64,000 bases of DNA. It comes from Salipiger mucosus DSM 16094 (lineage in GTDB: Bacteria; Pseudomonadota; Alphaproteobacteria; Rhodobacterales; Rhodobacteraceae). Below the pieces are notes generated by a model, which worked only from the letters and a program-made list of their open reading frames with translations, searched no databases and was not told where the DNA came from. The stretch lies in the NCBI RefSeq assembly GCF_000442255.1, contig NZ_KE557273.1:552662-616661 (forward strand), given 5' to 3'. The position numbers and the translations under genes are program-made. Below are positions 27,309 through 37,088 of the stretch, one piece after another (the stretch's first letter is position 1; each line of letters starts with the position of its first letter).

Positions 27309-28583
27309 ATGGCAGAGGACACCGGCCGCGGCGCGAGCCGCCGGGCCTTTCTGAAGGGGAGCGTCGCCGCGGGCGGCGCGCTGCTGGGCGCCGGCGCGGC
27401 CCGCGCGGCCGAACCCGATCCGCTCATCACCGAGGTGCAGCCCTGGGCGAGCGGCCTGGGCGAGGGGGTGGACGCCACGCCCTACGGCCTGCCGATCCGC
27501 TTCGAGGACGACGTGATCCGCCGCAACGTCGAGTGGCTGACCGCCGACACGATCAGCTCGATCAACTTCACCCCGATCCATGCCCTCGACGGCACGATCA
27601 CCCCCGCGGGCTGCGCCTTCGAGCGTCACCACTCGGGCGCGATCGAGCTGAAGAAGGAAGACTACCGGCTTATGATCAACGGCCTCGTCGATACGCCGCT
27701 GGTCTTCACCTACGCCGACCTCGAGCGCTTCCCGCGCGAGAACCACACCTATTTCCTCGAATGCGCGGCCAACACCGGCATGGAGTGGGCCGGCGCACAG
27801 CTCAACGGCGCGCAGTTCACGCACGGCATGATCCACAACATGGAATATTCCGGCATCCCGCTGCGCACGCTTCTGCACGAGGCGGGCTATTCCGGCGAGA
27901 CCGAGGGCAAGTGGGTCTACGTCGAGGGCGCCGACGCCTCCTCGAACGGCCGCTCGATACCGATGGAGAAGGCGCTGGACGACTGCCTCGTGGCGATCAA
28001 GGCCAACGGCGAGGCCCTGCGCAAGGAGCACGGCTATCCCGCGCGCCTCGTGGTGCCGGGCTGGGAAGGCAACATGTGGATCAAGTGGATCCGCCGCATC
28101 GAGGTCATGGACGGCCCCGTCGAGAGCCGCGAGGAAACCTCGAAATACACCGACACGCTGGCCGACGGCACCTCGCGCAAGTGGACCTGGGTCATGGACG
28201 CCAAGTCGGTCGTCACCTCGCCCAGCCCGCAGTCGCCCATCACGCACGGTCACGGGCCGCTGGTCATCACCGGCATGGCCTGGTCGGGCCACGGCCGCAT
28301 CACCCGCGTCGACGTCTCGAAGGACGGCGGCAAGACCTGGGAGACGGCGCGCCTCGCCAAGCAGGGCGAGAACAAGGCGCTCACGCGGTTCTACCTCGAG
28401 ACCGAGTGGAACGGCGAGGAGATGTTCCTGCAATCGCGTGCCATGGACGAGACAGGCTACGTTCAGCCGACCAAGGCGCAGCTGCGCGAGGTGCGCGGCG
28501 AGAACTCGATCTATCACAACAACTGCATCCAGACCTGGTGGGTGAAGGAAAACGGGGAGGCGGAAAATGTCGAAGTCTCTTAA
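27309..28583 (+). CDS. soxC: Sulfane dehydrogenase, molybdenum subunit SoxC
   Basis: 424 aa of the sulfite oxidase family. It has a twin-arginine signal (SRRAFLKGSVAAGG), a molybdopterin-binding domain with the Mo-ligand cysteine in FLECAANTGMEW, and a C-terminal dimerisation domain (GMAWSGHGRITRVDVSKDGG). With SoxD it oxidises the sulfane sulfur on SoxY, allowing full oxidation of thiosulfate to sulfate without stored sulfur. The ATG at 27309 follows GAGAGGAGG. The 3' end overlaps soxD by 17 bp. Confidence 0.96.
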   Translation: MAEDTGRGASRRAFLKGSVAAGGALLGAGAARAAEPDPLITEVQPWASGLGEGVDATPYGLPIRFEDDVIRRNVEWLTADTISSINFTPIHALDGTITPAGCAFERHHSGAIELKKEDYRLMINGLVDTPLVFTYADLERFPRENHTYFLECAANTGMEWAGAQLNGAQFTHGMIHNMEYSGIPLRTLLHEAGYSGETEGKWVYVEGADASSNGRSIPMEKALDDCLVAIKANGEALRKEHGYPARLVVPGWEGNMWIKWIRRIEVMDGPVESREETSKYTDTLADGTSRKWTWVMDAKSVVTSPSPQSPITHGHGPLVITGMAWSGHGRITRVDVSKDGGKTWETARLAKQGENKALTRFYLETEWNGEEMFLQSRAMDETGYVQPTKAQLREVRGENSIYHNNCIQTWWVKENGEAENVEVS

Positions 28584-29805
28584 GCTGATCGGCGGCACGG
28601 CCGTCGGCGTCGGCGGCCTGCTGGTGCTGGCCGTCAATTTCGCCGACCGCAACATCACGCAGCTGCCGCCCGCGCCCGAGCGTCCGAAGCAGGTCGCCTC
28701 GGTCGCGCCCAGCCAGCCGCCGGCCGCGCCGGCGGAGGCGCCGGCGGAAGGCGTGCTCGTCGCTGCGGCCACCGCGGCCGAGGAGGGCGGCTCGACCTTC
28801 GGCATCGGCCGCCCGGCGCTGCCCGAGGAGATCGCCGCCTGGGACCTCGACGTGAGCCCCGACGGCACCGGCCTGCCCGAGGGCTCGGGCGACGTCTGGG
28901 AAGGCGAGGCGGCCTTCGAGGAAAGCTGCGCCGCCTGCCACGGCTCCTTCGCCGAGGGCGTGGGCAACTGGCCCAAGCTCGCGGGCGGGCAGGGCACGCT
29001 CGACGACAAGGACCCGGTCAAGACCGTGGGCTCCTACTGGCCCTACCTCTCGACCGTCTGGGACTACGTCCACCGCTCCATGCCCTTCGGCAACGCGCAG
29101 TCGCTCTCGAACGACGAGGTCTACGCGATCACGGCCTACATCCTCTACTCGAACGGTCTCGTGGAGGACGACTTCGTCCTCGACCGCGAGACCTTCGACG
29201 AGGTGGTGATGCCCAACGCCGACGGCTTCATCGTCGATGACCGGCCCGAGACCGAATACACCAAGTGGCGGACCGAGCCCTGCATGGAAGACTGCAAGGA
29301 GACGGTCGAGATCACCATGCGTGCCTCGGTGCTCGACGTGACGCCCGGCGAAGAAGGCGGCGACGACGGCGGCGAGCAGGCCAGCACCAGCGAGACCGAA
29401 AGCGCCCCCGAAGAGGTCACCGTGACGGCCGACGAGAGCGCGACCGAGGACAGCACCGCCGAGGCCGGCGGCGCGACCGAGGTTGCCGCCATCGACCAGG
29501 ATCTCGCCGACGCCGGCGAGCGGGTCTTCCGCAAGTGCAAGGCCTGTCACCAGGTGGGCGAGGGCGCCAAGAACCGCACCGGCCCGCAGCTCAACGGCGT
29601 GGTCGGCCGTGAGATCGGCGGGCTCGATGGCTTCAAGTACTCGAACAGCATGTCCGACATGGAAGGCGCCTGGGACGCCGAGGCGCTGCACGGCTTCCTC
29701 GCCGATCCGCGCGGCTACGTGAAGGGCACCCGCATGGCCTTTGCCGGCCTGCGTGACGAGGGCGATATCGACGCCGTCGTCGAGTATCTGCGCACCTTCG
29801 AGTAG
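28567..29805 (+). CDS. soxD: Diheme cytochrome c SoxD
   Basis: 412 aa electron-accepting subunit of sulfane dehydrogenase. It has an N-terminal membrane/export helix (GGTAVGVGGLLVLAVNF), an Ala/Pro-rich linker, a first heme domain (CAACH, residues 122-126) and an acidic low-complexity linker (about 255-310). The C-terminal cytochrome domain (CKACH) resembles cytochrome c2. Translation is coupled to soxC by overlap. The linkers make it longer than a bare two-domain cytochrome, as is usual for SoxD. Last sox gene here; no soxEFGH follow. Confidence 0.95.
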   Translation: MSKSLKLIGGTAVGVGGLLVLAVNFADRNITQLPPAPERPKQVASVAPSQPPAAPAEAPAEGVLVAAATAAEEGGSTFGIGRPALPEEIAAWDLDVSPDGTGLPEGSGDVWEGEAAFEESCAACHGSFAEGVGNWPKLAGGQGTLDDKDPVKTVGSYWPYLSTVWDYVHRSMPFGNAQSLSNDEVYAITAYILYSNGLVEDDFVLDRETFDEVVMPNADGFIVDDRPETEYTKWRTEPCMEDCKETVEITMRASVLDVTPGEEGGDDGGEQASTSETESAPEEVTVTADESATEDSTAEAGGATEVAAIDQDLADAGERVFRKCKACHQVGEGAKNRTGPQLNGVVGREIGGLDGFKYSNSMSDMEGAWDAEALHGFLADPRGYVKGTRMAFAGLRDEGDIDAVVEYLRTFE

Positions 29806-29844
29806 GCCGCGCGCGTCGGCGCGCTGCGCCGTTGCCGCAAGACC

Positions 29845-29877
29845 GGGCCCGATGCGGACCACCGTGTCGGGCCCTTT
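29845..29877 (+). terminator. Terminator at the end of the sox operon
   Basis: 8-bp stem GGGCCCGA / TCGGGCCC with an inner CGG/CCG pairing in the loop, followed by TTT. It lies 40 bp after the soxD stop. Confidence 0.65.
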
Positions 29878-29976
29878 CGCGTCGGGGCCACGGCTGCCGC
29901 AGGCGGGGCGGGGGCGGCCCTGCGTCGCGGGAGCGCTCCCTTGACCTTTGGCGGGGCGAGGCCCTCTCATTCCCGC

Positions 29977-30897
29977 ATGAGCGGACATCACCACCACCAT
30001 CATCACCACGTCGATCCCGAGGCAGGCGACGCGCGCCTTGCGGGCGCCGTCGCGGTCAACCTAGCGCTGACGGTGGCGCAGGTCCTGGGGGGCATATTCT
30101 CGGGCAGCCTCGCGATGATCGCGGATGCGCTGCACAACTTCTCGGACGCGATCTCGCTGGTGATCGCCGCCGTGGCGCGGCGCATCGCGCGGCGGCCTGC
30201 GGATGCCGAGATGTCCTTCGGCTATGCCCGGGCCGAGGTGGTGGCCGCGCTCATCAACTACACCACGCTGATCGTGATCGGTCTCTACCTGCTCTACGAG
30301 GCCGTGATGCGGCTGATCGCGCCCGAGCCGGTCGAGGGCTGGCTGGTGGTCATCATCGCGGGCGTCGCGCTGGTCGTGGACCTCGTGACCGCGCTGCTGA
30401 CCTGGAAGATGTCCAAGACCAGCGTGAACATCCGCGCGGCCTTCCTGCACAACCTCGCCGACGCCATGGGCTCGGTCGCGGTGATCCTCGCCGGGACGCT
30501 GATCCTGCTCTTCGGCTGGACCTGGATCGACCCGGTCGTGACGCTGGGCATCGCCGGCTACATCCTCTGGATGGCCTTTGCCGAGATCGGCGGCGTGATC
30601 CGCATCCTGATGCTTGGCAGCCCGCCGGCGCTGGCCCCGGCCGAGGTGCTGGATGCCGCGCGCGGCGTCGAGGGCGTCGAGGGCATGCACCACGCGCACC
30701 TGTGGCAGATCGACGAGCACCGCTCGGCCCTGCAGGCGCATGTCGTGGTCCGCGAGGGCGCCTGGAGCCGCGCCGACGGCATCAAGGCGGCGGTGAAGCA
30801 GCGGCTCGGGGAGCGCTACGGCATCGAGCACGTGACGCTCGAGATGGAGTGCGCCCGGCACGCCTGCGCCAGGCCCAGCGACTGGGGCGAGGCCTGA
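29977..30897 (+). CDS. Cation diffusion facilitator metal exporter
   Basis: 306 aa inner-membrane proton/metal antiporter of the CDF family (ZitB/CzcD-like). It has six helices with HNFSDAIS and HNLADAMGS, the tetrahedral metal-site residues of helices 2 and 5 (HxxxD patterns indicating Zn2+). A cytoplasmic C-terminal domain (HHAHLWQIDEHR) follows. The N-terminus is striking: MSG followed by eight consecutive histidines. The start is the ATG at 29977; an upstream TTG in frame is less likely. Monocistronic between sox and clp. Confidence 0.92.
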   Translation: MSGHHHHHHHHVDPEAGDARLAGAVAVNLALTVAQVLGGIFSGSLAMIADALHNFSDAISLVIAAVARRIARRPADAEMSFGYARAEVVAALINYTTLIVIGLYLLYEAVMRLIAPEPVEGWLVVIIAGVALVVDLVTALLTWKMSKTSVNIRAAFLHNLADAMGSVAVILAGTLILLFGWTWIDPVVTLGIAGYILWMAFAEIGGVIRILMLGSPPALAPAEVLDAARGVEGVEGMHHAHLWQIDEHRSALQAHVVVREGAWSRADGIKAAVKQRLGERYGIEHVTLEMECARHACARPSDWGEA

Positions 30898-30925
30898 GTT
30901 GGCACAGCCGATTTGACCGGTCGCC

Positions 30926-30950
30926 CTTGCAGCCCCCCAAGCCCGATACT
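30926..30950 (+). promoter_or_regulatory. Possible heat-shock-type promoter of clpP
   Basis: CTTG at 30926-30929 with GATACT about 15 bases further, in the 109-bp gap before clpP. Alphaproteobacterial RpoH promoters have a CTTG -35 core, and clpP is a typical RpoH target. The fit of the -10 part is weak. Confidence 0.3.
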
Positions 30951-31006
30951 AAGACTCCGGTAACATCGACACGATAGGCACATCGGACACGAGGCAGCAG
31001 GCGGAC

Positions 31007-31639
31007 ATGCAAGACCCCATCGATCACTACATGAACAATCTCGTTCCCATGGTCGTCGAACAGACCAGCCGCGGGGAACGCGCTTACGACATCTTCTCGC
31101 GCCTGCTGAAGGAACGGATCATCTTCGTTTCGGGCCCCGTGCACGACGGCATGTCGAGCCTGATCGTCGCGCAGCTCCTGCACCTCGAGGCAGAGAACCC
31201 GTCGAAGGAAATCTCGATGTACATCAACTCGCCCGGCGGCGTGGTGACATCGGGCCTGTCGATCTACGACACGATGCAGTACATCAAGCCCAAGGTCAGC
31301 ACGCTCGTGATCGGGCAGGCGGCCTCGATGGGCTCGCTCCTGCTCACCGGCGGCGCCAAGGGCATGCGCTTTGCCCTGCCCAACGCCGAGGTGATGGTCC
31401 ACCAGCCCTCGGGCGGCTACCAGGGCCAGGCGACCGACATCCTGATTCACGCCAAGCACACCGAGCGTCTCAAGGAGCGGCTGAACCAGATCTACGTGCA
31501 GCACACCGGCCAGCCCTACGAAAAGGTGGTCGATGCGCTGGAACGCGACAACTTCATGACGGCCGAGGAAGCCAAGGACTGGGGTCTCATCGACGAGATC
31601 GTCACCAGCCGCGATACCGGCGAAGACGACAAGTCCTGA
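31007..31639 (+). CDS. clpP: ATP-dependent Clp protease proteolytic subunit ClpP
   Basis: 210 aa serine peptidase forming the tetradecameric chamber of ClpXP. It has the nucleophile Ser107 in [11 protein letters not shown], His132 in VMVHQPSGG and the handle helix regions. The N-terminal segment [21 protein letters not shown] is the usual propeptide and axial-loop region. It precedes clpX by 148 bp, the conserved order. Confidence 0.98.
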   Translation: MQDPIDHYMNNLVPMVVEQTSRGERAYDIFSRLLKERIIFVSGPVHDGMSSLIVAQLLHLEAENPSKEISMYINSPGGVVTSGLSIYDTMQYIKPKVSTLVIGQAASMGSLLLTGGAKGMRFALPNAEVMVHQPSGGYQGQATDILIHAKHTERLKERLNQIYVQHTGQPYEKVVDALERDNFMTAEEAKDWGLIDEIVTSRDTGEDDKS

Positions 31640-31787
31640 CACCCGGGTCACGGAAACGGGACAGCGCATTTTTGACGTTGTAGAGCGCGAAACGCTGTCC
31701 TAAGCTTTCCCGAACCGGCGAAAACGAACGGCCTCGGCGGGGCAAACGGCCCCGCCCACGCGATGACCAGGCCCGGAAAGGTGCGAT

Positions 31788-33053
31788 ATGGCGACGAATT
31801 CTGGCGGCGACAGCAAGAACACCCTGTACTGCAGCTTCTGCGGCAAGAGCCAGCACGAAGTGCGGAAGCTGATCGCAGGGCCGACCGTCTTCATCTGCGA
31901 CGAGTGCGTCGAACTCTGCATGGATATCATCCGTGAAGAGACCAAGGGCGCCGGGCTGAAAAGCTCGGAAGGCGTGCCCACCCCGCGCGAGATCTGCGAT
32001 GTCCTGGACGACTACGTGATCGGCCAGGCGATCGCCAAGCGCGTGCTCTCGGTGGCGGTGCACAACCACTACAAGCGCCTCAACCACTCGCAGAAGTCCT
32101 CGGACATCGAGCTTGCGAAGTCGAACATCCTGCTGATCGGCCCCACCGGCTGCGGCAAGACGCTGCTGGCGCAGACGCTGGCGCGCATCCTCGACGTGCC
32201 GTTCACCATGGCGGACGCGACCACGCTGACCGAAGCGGGCTACGTGGGCGAGGATGTCGAGAACATCATCCTCAAGCTGCTTCAGTCGAGCGAGTACAAC
32301 GTCGAGCGGGCGCAGCGCGGCATCGTCTACATCGACGAGGTCGACAAGATCACCCGCAAGTCCGAGAACCCCTCGATCACCCGCGACGTCTCGGGCGAGG
32401 GCGTGCAGCAGGCGCTGCTCAAGCTGATGGAGGGCACCGTGGCCTCCGTGCCGCCACAGGGCGGTCGGAAGCATCCGCAGCAGGAGTTCCTGCAGGTGGA
32501 CACGACCAATATCCTCTTCATCTGCGGCGGCGCCTTCGCGGGCCTCGACAAGATCATCGCGCAGCGCGGCAAGGGCAGTGCCATGGGCTTCGGCGCCGAC
32601 GTGCGCGACCCGGACGCGCGCGGCACCGGCGAGATCTTCCACGAGCTCGAGCCCGAGGACCTGCTGAAATTCGGCCTGATCCCCGAATTCGTCGGCCGTC
32701 TGCCCGTCGTGGCGACGCTCGAGGACCTTGACGAGGAAGCACTGGTCACCATCCTGACCCAGCCCAAGAACGCGCTGGTCAAGCAGTACCAGCGGCTCTT
32801 CGAGATGGAGGACACGCAGCTGACCTTCACCGACGACGCGCTGTCGGCGATCGCCCTCAAGGCCATTGCCCGCAAGACCGGCGCGCGGGGCCTGCGCTCG
32901 ATCCTCGAGGGCATCCTGCTCGACACCATGTTCGAACTGCCGGGCATGACCGAAGTGGTCGAGGTCGTCGTGAACGAGGAAGCGGTCAACGCGGACGCCA
33001 AGCCGCTGATGATCTACGCCGACCAGAAGAAAGAGCCGGCCTCGGCCGGCTGA
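31788..33053 (+). CDS. clpX: ATP-dependent Clp protease unfoldase ClpX
   Basis: 421 aa AAA+ unfoldase. It has the N-terminal C4 zinc-binding domain (YCSFCGKSQ ... [10 protein letters not shown]), Walker A GPTGCGKT (residues 118-125), Walker B YIDEVDKI, the GYVGE pore loop and a C-terminal sensor-2 region. It recognises ssrA-tagged and regulatory substrates and feeds them to ClpP; in alphaproteobacteria it also degrades cell-cycle factors. Followed by a strong terminator. Confidence 0.98.
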   Translation: MATNSGGDSKNTLYCSFCGKSQHEVRKLIAGPTVFICDECVELCMDIIREETKGAGLKSSEGVPTPREICDVLDDYVIGQAIAKRVLSVAVHNHYKRLNHSQKSSDIELAKSNILLIGPTGCGKTLLAQTLARILDVPFTMADATTLTEAGYVGEDVENIILKLLQSSEYNVERAQRGIVYIDEVDKITRKSENPSITRDVSGEGVQQALLKLMEGTVASVPPQGGRKHPQQEFLQVDTTNILFICGGAFAGLDKIIAQRGKGSAMGFGADVRDPDARGTGEIFHELEPEDLLKFGLIPEFVGRLPVVATLEDLDEEALVTILTQPKNALVKQYQRLFEMEDTQLTFTDDALSAIALKAIARKTGARGLRSILEGILLDTMFELPGMTEVVEVVVNEEAVNADAKPLMIYADQKKEPASAG

Positions 33054-33075
33054 GGACGGCAGCGAAAGACTTTTG

Positions 33076-33102
33076 GGGCGGGGCCAGGGGCCTCGCCCTT
33101 TT
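33076..33102 (+). terminator. Rho-independent terminator after clpX
   Basis: Near-perfect stem GGGCGGGGCC / GGCCTCGCCC (one G-T pair) with an AGG loop, then TTTT. It lies 22 bp after the clpX stop. Confidence 0.85.
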
Positions 33103-33199
33103 CGTATCGGGGGCAGGGGCGCACCTGCGGCGCGGCCGCCACTGGACCTCGGGCACGCAATTCGTCATAAGCGGAACAGAGAGTTATCCGGGAGTCGTC

Positions 33200-33583
33200 A
33201 TGGGCCTTCTCAACAGCCTTCTAAAAGCCGTCACCTGGTGGCACGGCGCCACGCTGAACACGCTTCTCTGGACCCGCCGCCACGGCACCCCCGTGGGCGA
33301 GGACGAGCAGGGCAACACCTTCTACCAGTCCAAGGACGGCAAGCGGCGCTGGGTGATCTACAACGGCGAAGCCGAGGCAAGCCGCGTCAGCCCCGCCTGG
33401 CACGGCTGGCTGCACCACACCTTCGACGAGCGTCCCTCGGACAAGCCACTGCAGCACAAGTCCTGGGAAAAGCCGCATATCGAGAACCTGACCGGCACGG
33501 CGCTGGCCTATGCGCCGCCGGGCTCGATCCGGCAGCCGAAGCCCAAGCCGCAGCAGGACTACGAGGCCTGGAGCCCGGAATAA
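33200..33583 (+). CDS. NDUFA12-like complex I accessory protein
   Basis: 127 aa, matching the NDUFA12 / B17.2 family of NADH:ubiquinone oxidoreductase supernumerary subunits, which alphaproteobacteria share with mitochondria. Recognisable segments are [37 protein letters not shown] and [12 protein letters not shown]. It is peripheral, on the hydrophilic arm of complex I. It is encoded away from nuo genes, as usual. It starts a run of four tightly spaced or overlapping genes. Confidence 0.92.
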   Translation: MGLLNSLLKAVTWWHGATLNTLLWTRRHGTPVGEDEQGNTFYQSKDGKRRWVIYNGEAEASRVSPAWHGWLHHTFDERPSDKPLQHKSWEKPHIENLTGTALAYAPPGSIRQPKPKPQQDYEAWSPE

Positions 33584-33587
33584 CCCC

Positions 33588-34037
33588 ATGTCGAGTTCCG
33601 CCACAGAGGTGCTGGCGGGCGCGGCCGTGCTGGCCGCGGCCGTGGCCTTCGGCGCCTATGCCGTCACGACCACCGGCTTTTCGGTGCGCGACACCGGCTA
33701 CCCGCTGAGCGCCAGCTTCCGCTCGCTCGAGGGGGTGACCGTGGGCACCGACGTGCGGCTCGCGGGCGTCAAGGTGGGCACCGTGTCGGACATCGGCCTC
33801 AACGCCGAGACCTACCGCGCGGACATGGCCATCACCATGAGCGAGGGCATCCAGATCCCCGATGACAGCGCCATCGTCATCGCCTCCGAGGGCCTGCTGG
33901 GCGGCAACTACGTCGAGATCAGCCCGGGCGGCTCGCCCTTCTACTACGAGGCCGGGGACGAGATCCTCGACACCCAGGGCTCGGTCAGCCTGATCTCGCT
34001 GCTGCTGAAATACGTCTCGGGCGGGGGATCGGAATGA
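33588..34037 (+). CDS. mlaD: MlaD-like outer-membrane lipid asymmetry protein
   Basis: 149 aa with one N-terminal membrane helix and an MCE domain (LSASFRSLEGVTVGTDVRLAGVKVGTV ... GGNYVEISPGG). MlaD forms the periplasmic hexamer of the MlaFEDB phospholipid transporter. The ATG at 33588 is four bases after the NDUFA12-like stop. MlaE/MlaF are not here, so this is a detached MlaD copy, a common arrangement in Rhodobacteraceae. The stop overlaps the next start. Confidence 0.92.
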   Translation: MSSSATEVLAGAAVLAAAVAFGAYAVTTTGFSVRDTGYPLSASFRSLEGVTVGTDVRLAGVKVGTVSDIGLNAETYRADMAITMSEGIQIPDDSAIVIASEGLLGGNYVEISPGGSPFYYEAGDEILDTQGSVSLISLLLKYVSGGGSE

Positions 34038-34393
34038 GGGCGATGCTCGCACTCTGCATCTGCCTTGCCGGCGCGGGCGCCGTGGCCCAGGTGGCGACGA
34101 GCCAGGGCAACGGCGCGGTTCTGCGCGGGCTCGACAAGCTCACAGGCAAGGCCACCGACCTCGAGATCCGCGACGGAGAGATGGCAAGCTTCGGCAGCGT
34201 CGAGGTCACCGTGCACGAATGCCGCTACCCGCAGGGCGACCCGGCCGGCGATGCCTTTGCCTTTCTCACGGTGCGCGAGGCGGACGAGGAAGAGCCCGCC
34301 TTTCGCGGCTGGATGATCGCCTCTTCCCCGGCGCTGAACGCCATGGAGCACCAGCGCTACGACGTCTGGGTGCTGCGCTGCACCACCTCCTGA
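34034..34393 (+). CDS. DUF2155 secreted protein
   Basis: 119 aa with a signal peptide (MLALCICLAGAGAVAQ) and a DUF2155 domain (GKATDLEIRDGEMASFGSVEV, FRGWMIASSPALNAMEHQRYDVWVLRC). It starts by ATGA overlap with the MlaD-like gene. The two cysteines HECRY and LRC may pair. Function is unknown, but the gene is constantly linked to NDUFA12-like and MlaD-like genes in alphaproteobacteria. Its 3' end overlaps the convergent aat gene by 37 bp. Confidence 0.88.
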   Translation: MRAMLALCICLAGAGAVAQVATSQGNGAVLRGLDKLTGKATDLEIRDGEMASFGSVEVTVHECRYPQGDPAGDAFAFLTVREADEEEPAFRGWMIASSPALNAMEHQRYDVWVLRCTTS

Positions 34394-34992
34394 CCTGACC
34401 GCGCAAGCGGCGTGCCGGCAATGTCGGCGCTGCCCTGAACCGCCTCGGCCAGCCGCGCGCGGTAGGCCGCGCGCGAAATCTCGACCCCGCCCATCGACGC
34501 CAGGTGATCGGTCAGGAACTGCGTGTCGAACAGCACGACCCCGGCGCGGCGCAACACGTCCATGAGCCAGGCCAGCGCAATCTTGGAGCCGTCGCGGCGG
34601 CGCGAGAACATCGATTCGCCGCAGAAGGCCGCCCCGACCGACAGGCCGTAGATCCCGCCTGCCAGCTCGCCCTCCATCCAGACCTCGAGCGAATGGGCCT
34701 GCCCGCGGCGGTGCAGCTCGACGAAGAGCGTGCGGATCTCCTGGTTGATCCAGGTCTCGCGCCGCTGGGCGCAGGCGTCGATCACCGCCTCGAAGGCCTG
34801 GTCCATGGTCACGCTGTAGTCGTCGCGTTTCAGCCGCTTGGCAAAGCTGCGCGAGATGTGCAGGCCGCTCATGGGGATGATGCCACGCCGCCGCGGATCG
34901 ACCCAGAAGATCTCCGGGTCGTCGCGGTGCTCCGCCATGGGGAAGACCCCGGCGGCATAGGCCTGCATCAGAAGTTCGGGCGTGACGCTCAT
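34357..34992 (-). CDS. aat: Leucyl/phenylalanyl-tRNA-protein transferase
   Basis: 211 aa enzyme of the N-end rule. It adds Leu or Phe from aminoacyl-tRNA to N-terminal Arg/Lys of proteins, marking them for ClpS/ClpAP. Family blocks are YAAGVFPMAE, WVDPRRRGIIPM, GLSVGAAFCGESMFSRRRDGSKIAL and FDTQFLTDHLASMGG. Convergent overlap with the DUF2155 gene. It lies 88 bp downstream of accC on the same strand, so it may be read through from accBC. Confidence 0.96.
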   Translation of the reverse strand: MSVTPELLMQAYAAGVFPMAEHRDDPEIFWVDPRRRGIIPMSGLHISRSFAKRLKRDDYSVTMDQAFEAVIDACAQRRETWINQEIRTLFVELHRRGQAHSLEVWMEGELAGGIYGLSVGAAFCGESMFSRRRDGSKIALAWLMDVLRRAGVVLFDTQFLTDHLASMGGVEISRAAYRARLAEAVQGSADIAGTPLARSGQEVVQRSTQTS

Positions 34993-35080
34993 GCGGGGCG
35001 CCCGTGATCCGGCCCCCTTCCCAACCCTCCCCCCGGCGGGGGGAGGGCGCGCGCGGCGCGGGATGGCGACGGGCGGTGCA

Positions 35081-36436
35081 TCACGCCGGGGTCAGGGGGT
35101 CCTTGGCCAGCCACTTTTCCAGCCAGTGGATGTTGTAGGTGCCGCCCAGGACGTCCGGCTCCTGCAGGAGCGCGTGGAACAGCGGGATCGTCGTGTCGAC
35201 GCCGTCGACGATCAGCTCGGCCAGCGCGCGGTTGAGTCGCGAGAGCGCCTCGGTCCGGTCGCGGCCGTGCACGATGAGCTTGCCGATCAGGCTGTCGTAG
35301 TAGGGCGGGATCACGTAGCCGTCGTAGAGCGCGGAATCGATCCGCACGCCAAGACCGCCGGGAGCGTGGTACTGCGTGATCCGGCCCGGCGAGGGCGAGA
35401 AGCTGGGCAGTTTCTCGGCATTGATCCGCACCTCGATGGCGTGGCCGTTGATCTGCAGGTCCTCCTGGCTGAAGGACAGCGGATAGCCCTCGGCAACGCG
35501 GATCTGCTCGCGCACGAGGTCCACGCCGAAGATCGCCTCGGTCACCGGGTGCTCCACCTGCAGGCGGGTGTTCATCTCGATGAAGTAGAACTCGCCGTCC
35601 TCGTAGAGGAACTCGATGGTGCCGGCGCCGGCGTAGTTGATCTCGGCCACCGCGCGGGCGCAGATCTCGCCGATGCGCTGGCGCTCTTCCTCGGTGATGA
35701 CGGGGCCGGGGGCCTCCTCGAAGACCTTCTGGTGACGCCGCTGGAGCGAGCAGTCGCGCTCGCCCAGGTGCACGGCGTTGCCCTTGCCGTCGCCGAAGAT
35801 CTGGATCTCGATGTGGCGCGGCTTCTGAAGGTACTTCTCGATGTAGACCTCGTCGTTGCCGAAGGCGGCCTTGCCCTCGGCCCGCGCGGTCTGGAAGGCG
35901 CGTTCCATGTCCTGCGCCGTCTCGGCGACCTTCATGCCGCGCCCGCCGCCGCCGGCGGTGGCCTTGACGATGACGGGGTAGCCGATCTCGGCCCCCAGCC
36001 GCTGCGCGGTCTCGAGGTCGGGCACGCCGCCCTCCGAGCCCGGCACGCAGGGCACGCCGAGCGCCTTCATCGTGTCCTTGGCGGTGATCTTGTCACCCAT
36101 GACGCGGATGTGCTCGGCGGTGGGGCCGATGAAGGTGATGGCGTGGTCCTCGAGCATCTGCACGAAGCGCGCGTTCTCGGAGAGGAAGCCGTAGCCGGGG
36201 TGGATCGCCTGCGCGCCGGTCACCTCGCAGGCCGACAGGATGGCCAGCGGCGAGAGGTAGCTCTCGGTCGAGGAGGCAGGGCCGATGCAGATGGTCTCGT
36301 CGGCCATGCGCACGTGCATGGCGTCGGCGTCGGCGGTCGAGTGCACCGCGACGCTGGCGATGCCCATCTCGCGGCAGGCGCGGATCACGCGCAGGGCGAT
36401 TTCGCCGCGGTTGGCGATCAGGATCTTGTCGAACAT
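35081..36436 (-). CDS. accC: Acetyl-CoA carboxylase, biotin carboxylase subunit
   Basis: 451 aa ATP-grasp enzyme carboxylating the biotin on AccB, the first step of fatty acid synthesis. It begins [23 protein letters not shown]-binding GGGGRGMK, the ExxT region [13 protein letters not shown] and the biotin carboxylase C-terminal domain are present, and the length is standard. It sits 10 bp after accB on the same strand, the usual accBC operon. Confidence 0.98.
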   Translation of the reverse strand: MFDKILIANRGEIALRVIRACREMGIASVAVHSTADADAMHVRMADETICIGPASSTESYLSPLAILSACEVTGAQAIHPGYGFLSENARFVQMLEDHAITFIGPTAEHIRVMGDKITAKDTMKALGVPCVPGSEGGVPDLETAQRLGAEIGYPVIVKATAGGGGRGMKVAETAQDMERAFQTARAEGKAAFGNDEVYIEKYLQKPRHIEIQIFGDGKGNAVHLGERDCSLQRRHQKVFEEAPGPVITEEERQRIGEICARAVAEINYAGAGTIEFLYEDGEFYFIEMNTRLQVEHPVTEAIFGVDLVREQIRVAEGYPLSFSQEDLQINGHAIEVRINAEKLPSFSPSPGRITQYHAPGGLGVRIDSALYDGYVIPPYYDSLIGKLIVHGRDRTEALSRLNRALAELIVDGVDTTIPLFHALLQEPDVLGGTYNIHWLEKWLAKDPLTPA

Positions 36437-36446
36437 CGCGCGCCCC

Positions 36447-36944
36447 TTATTCGAGGATCACGAGCGGGGCGCCGTATTCCACGGGTGCGCCATCCTCCAC
36501 GAGGATGCGCTTCACGGTGCCCGCGCGCGGGGCCGGGATGTGGTTCATGGTCTTCATCGCCTCGACGATGACCAGCGTGTCGCCCTCCTCGACCTGGGCG
36601 CCGACGCTGATGAACGAGGGCGCGCCCGGCTCGGGCTGCATGTAGACGGTGCCGACCATGGGCGAGGCCACGGCGCCGGGATGCGCGGCGGGATCCTCGG
36701 GGACGTCGGCTTCGGGCGCGGCGGCCGGTGCCGGGGCCGGGGCGGCCGCGGGCTGCGCGGGGGCCGGATGGCTGGCGGCGGTCACGACCGGCGCCTGCGG
36801 GTGCATGCGGCTGACCCGCACGTTGAGGCTGTCGTCCTCGCCGTAGTCGCGCTTGACCTGCAGTTCGGTCAGATCGTTCTCGCGGAGCATCTCCGCCAGG
36901 GCCTTGATGAAGGCCACGTCGGATTCATGCGTGTCTTTGCTCAT
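36447..36944 (-). CDS. accB: Acetyl-CoA carboxylase biotin carboxyl carrier protein
   Basis: 165 aa. It has an N-terminal domain ([18 protein letters not shown]), an Ala/Pro-rich flexible linker (about residues 55-85) and a C-terminal biotinyl domain with EAMKTMN, where Lys131 is the biotin site. It carries carboxybiotin between AccC and the AccAD transferase. It precedes accC by 10 bp. Confidence 0.98.
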   Translation of the reverse strand: MSKDTHESDVAFIKALAEMLRENDLTELQVKRDYGEDDSLNVRVSRMHPQAPVVTAASHPAPAQPAAAPAPAPAAAPEADVPEDPAAHPGAVASPMVGTVYMQPEPGAPSFISVGAQVEEGDTLVIVEAMKTMNHIPAPRAGTVKRILVEDGAPVEYGAPLVILE

Positions 36945-37088
36945 TCCGTCCTCGCCGGTGTCCTGCCGGCCCGAGCGTCCCCGGGCCCTTGATTGCGCGC
37001 TTATAGGGCAAGCGGCGATGCATGAAAAGCGACCCGGCGGGGAAATGCATGGCCGCGACGTGTGGTTTTGTCCGGGGCAGGGGCCGGT

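Noticed and set aside
19755-29805. Idea that the sox cluster is recently acquired
   Set aside because: GC content and codon use look like the neighbours, there are no integrase, IS or tRNA borders, and the order is the standard one for the group.
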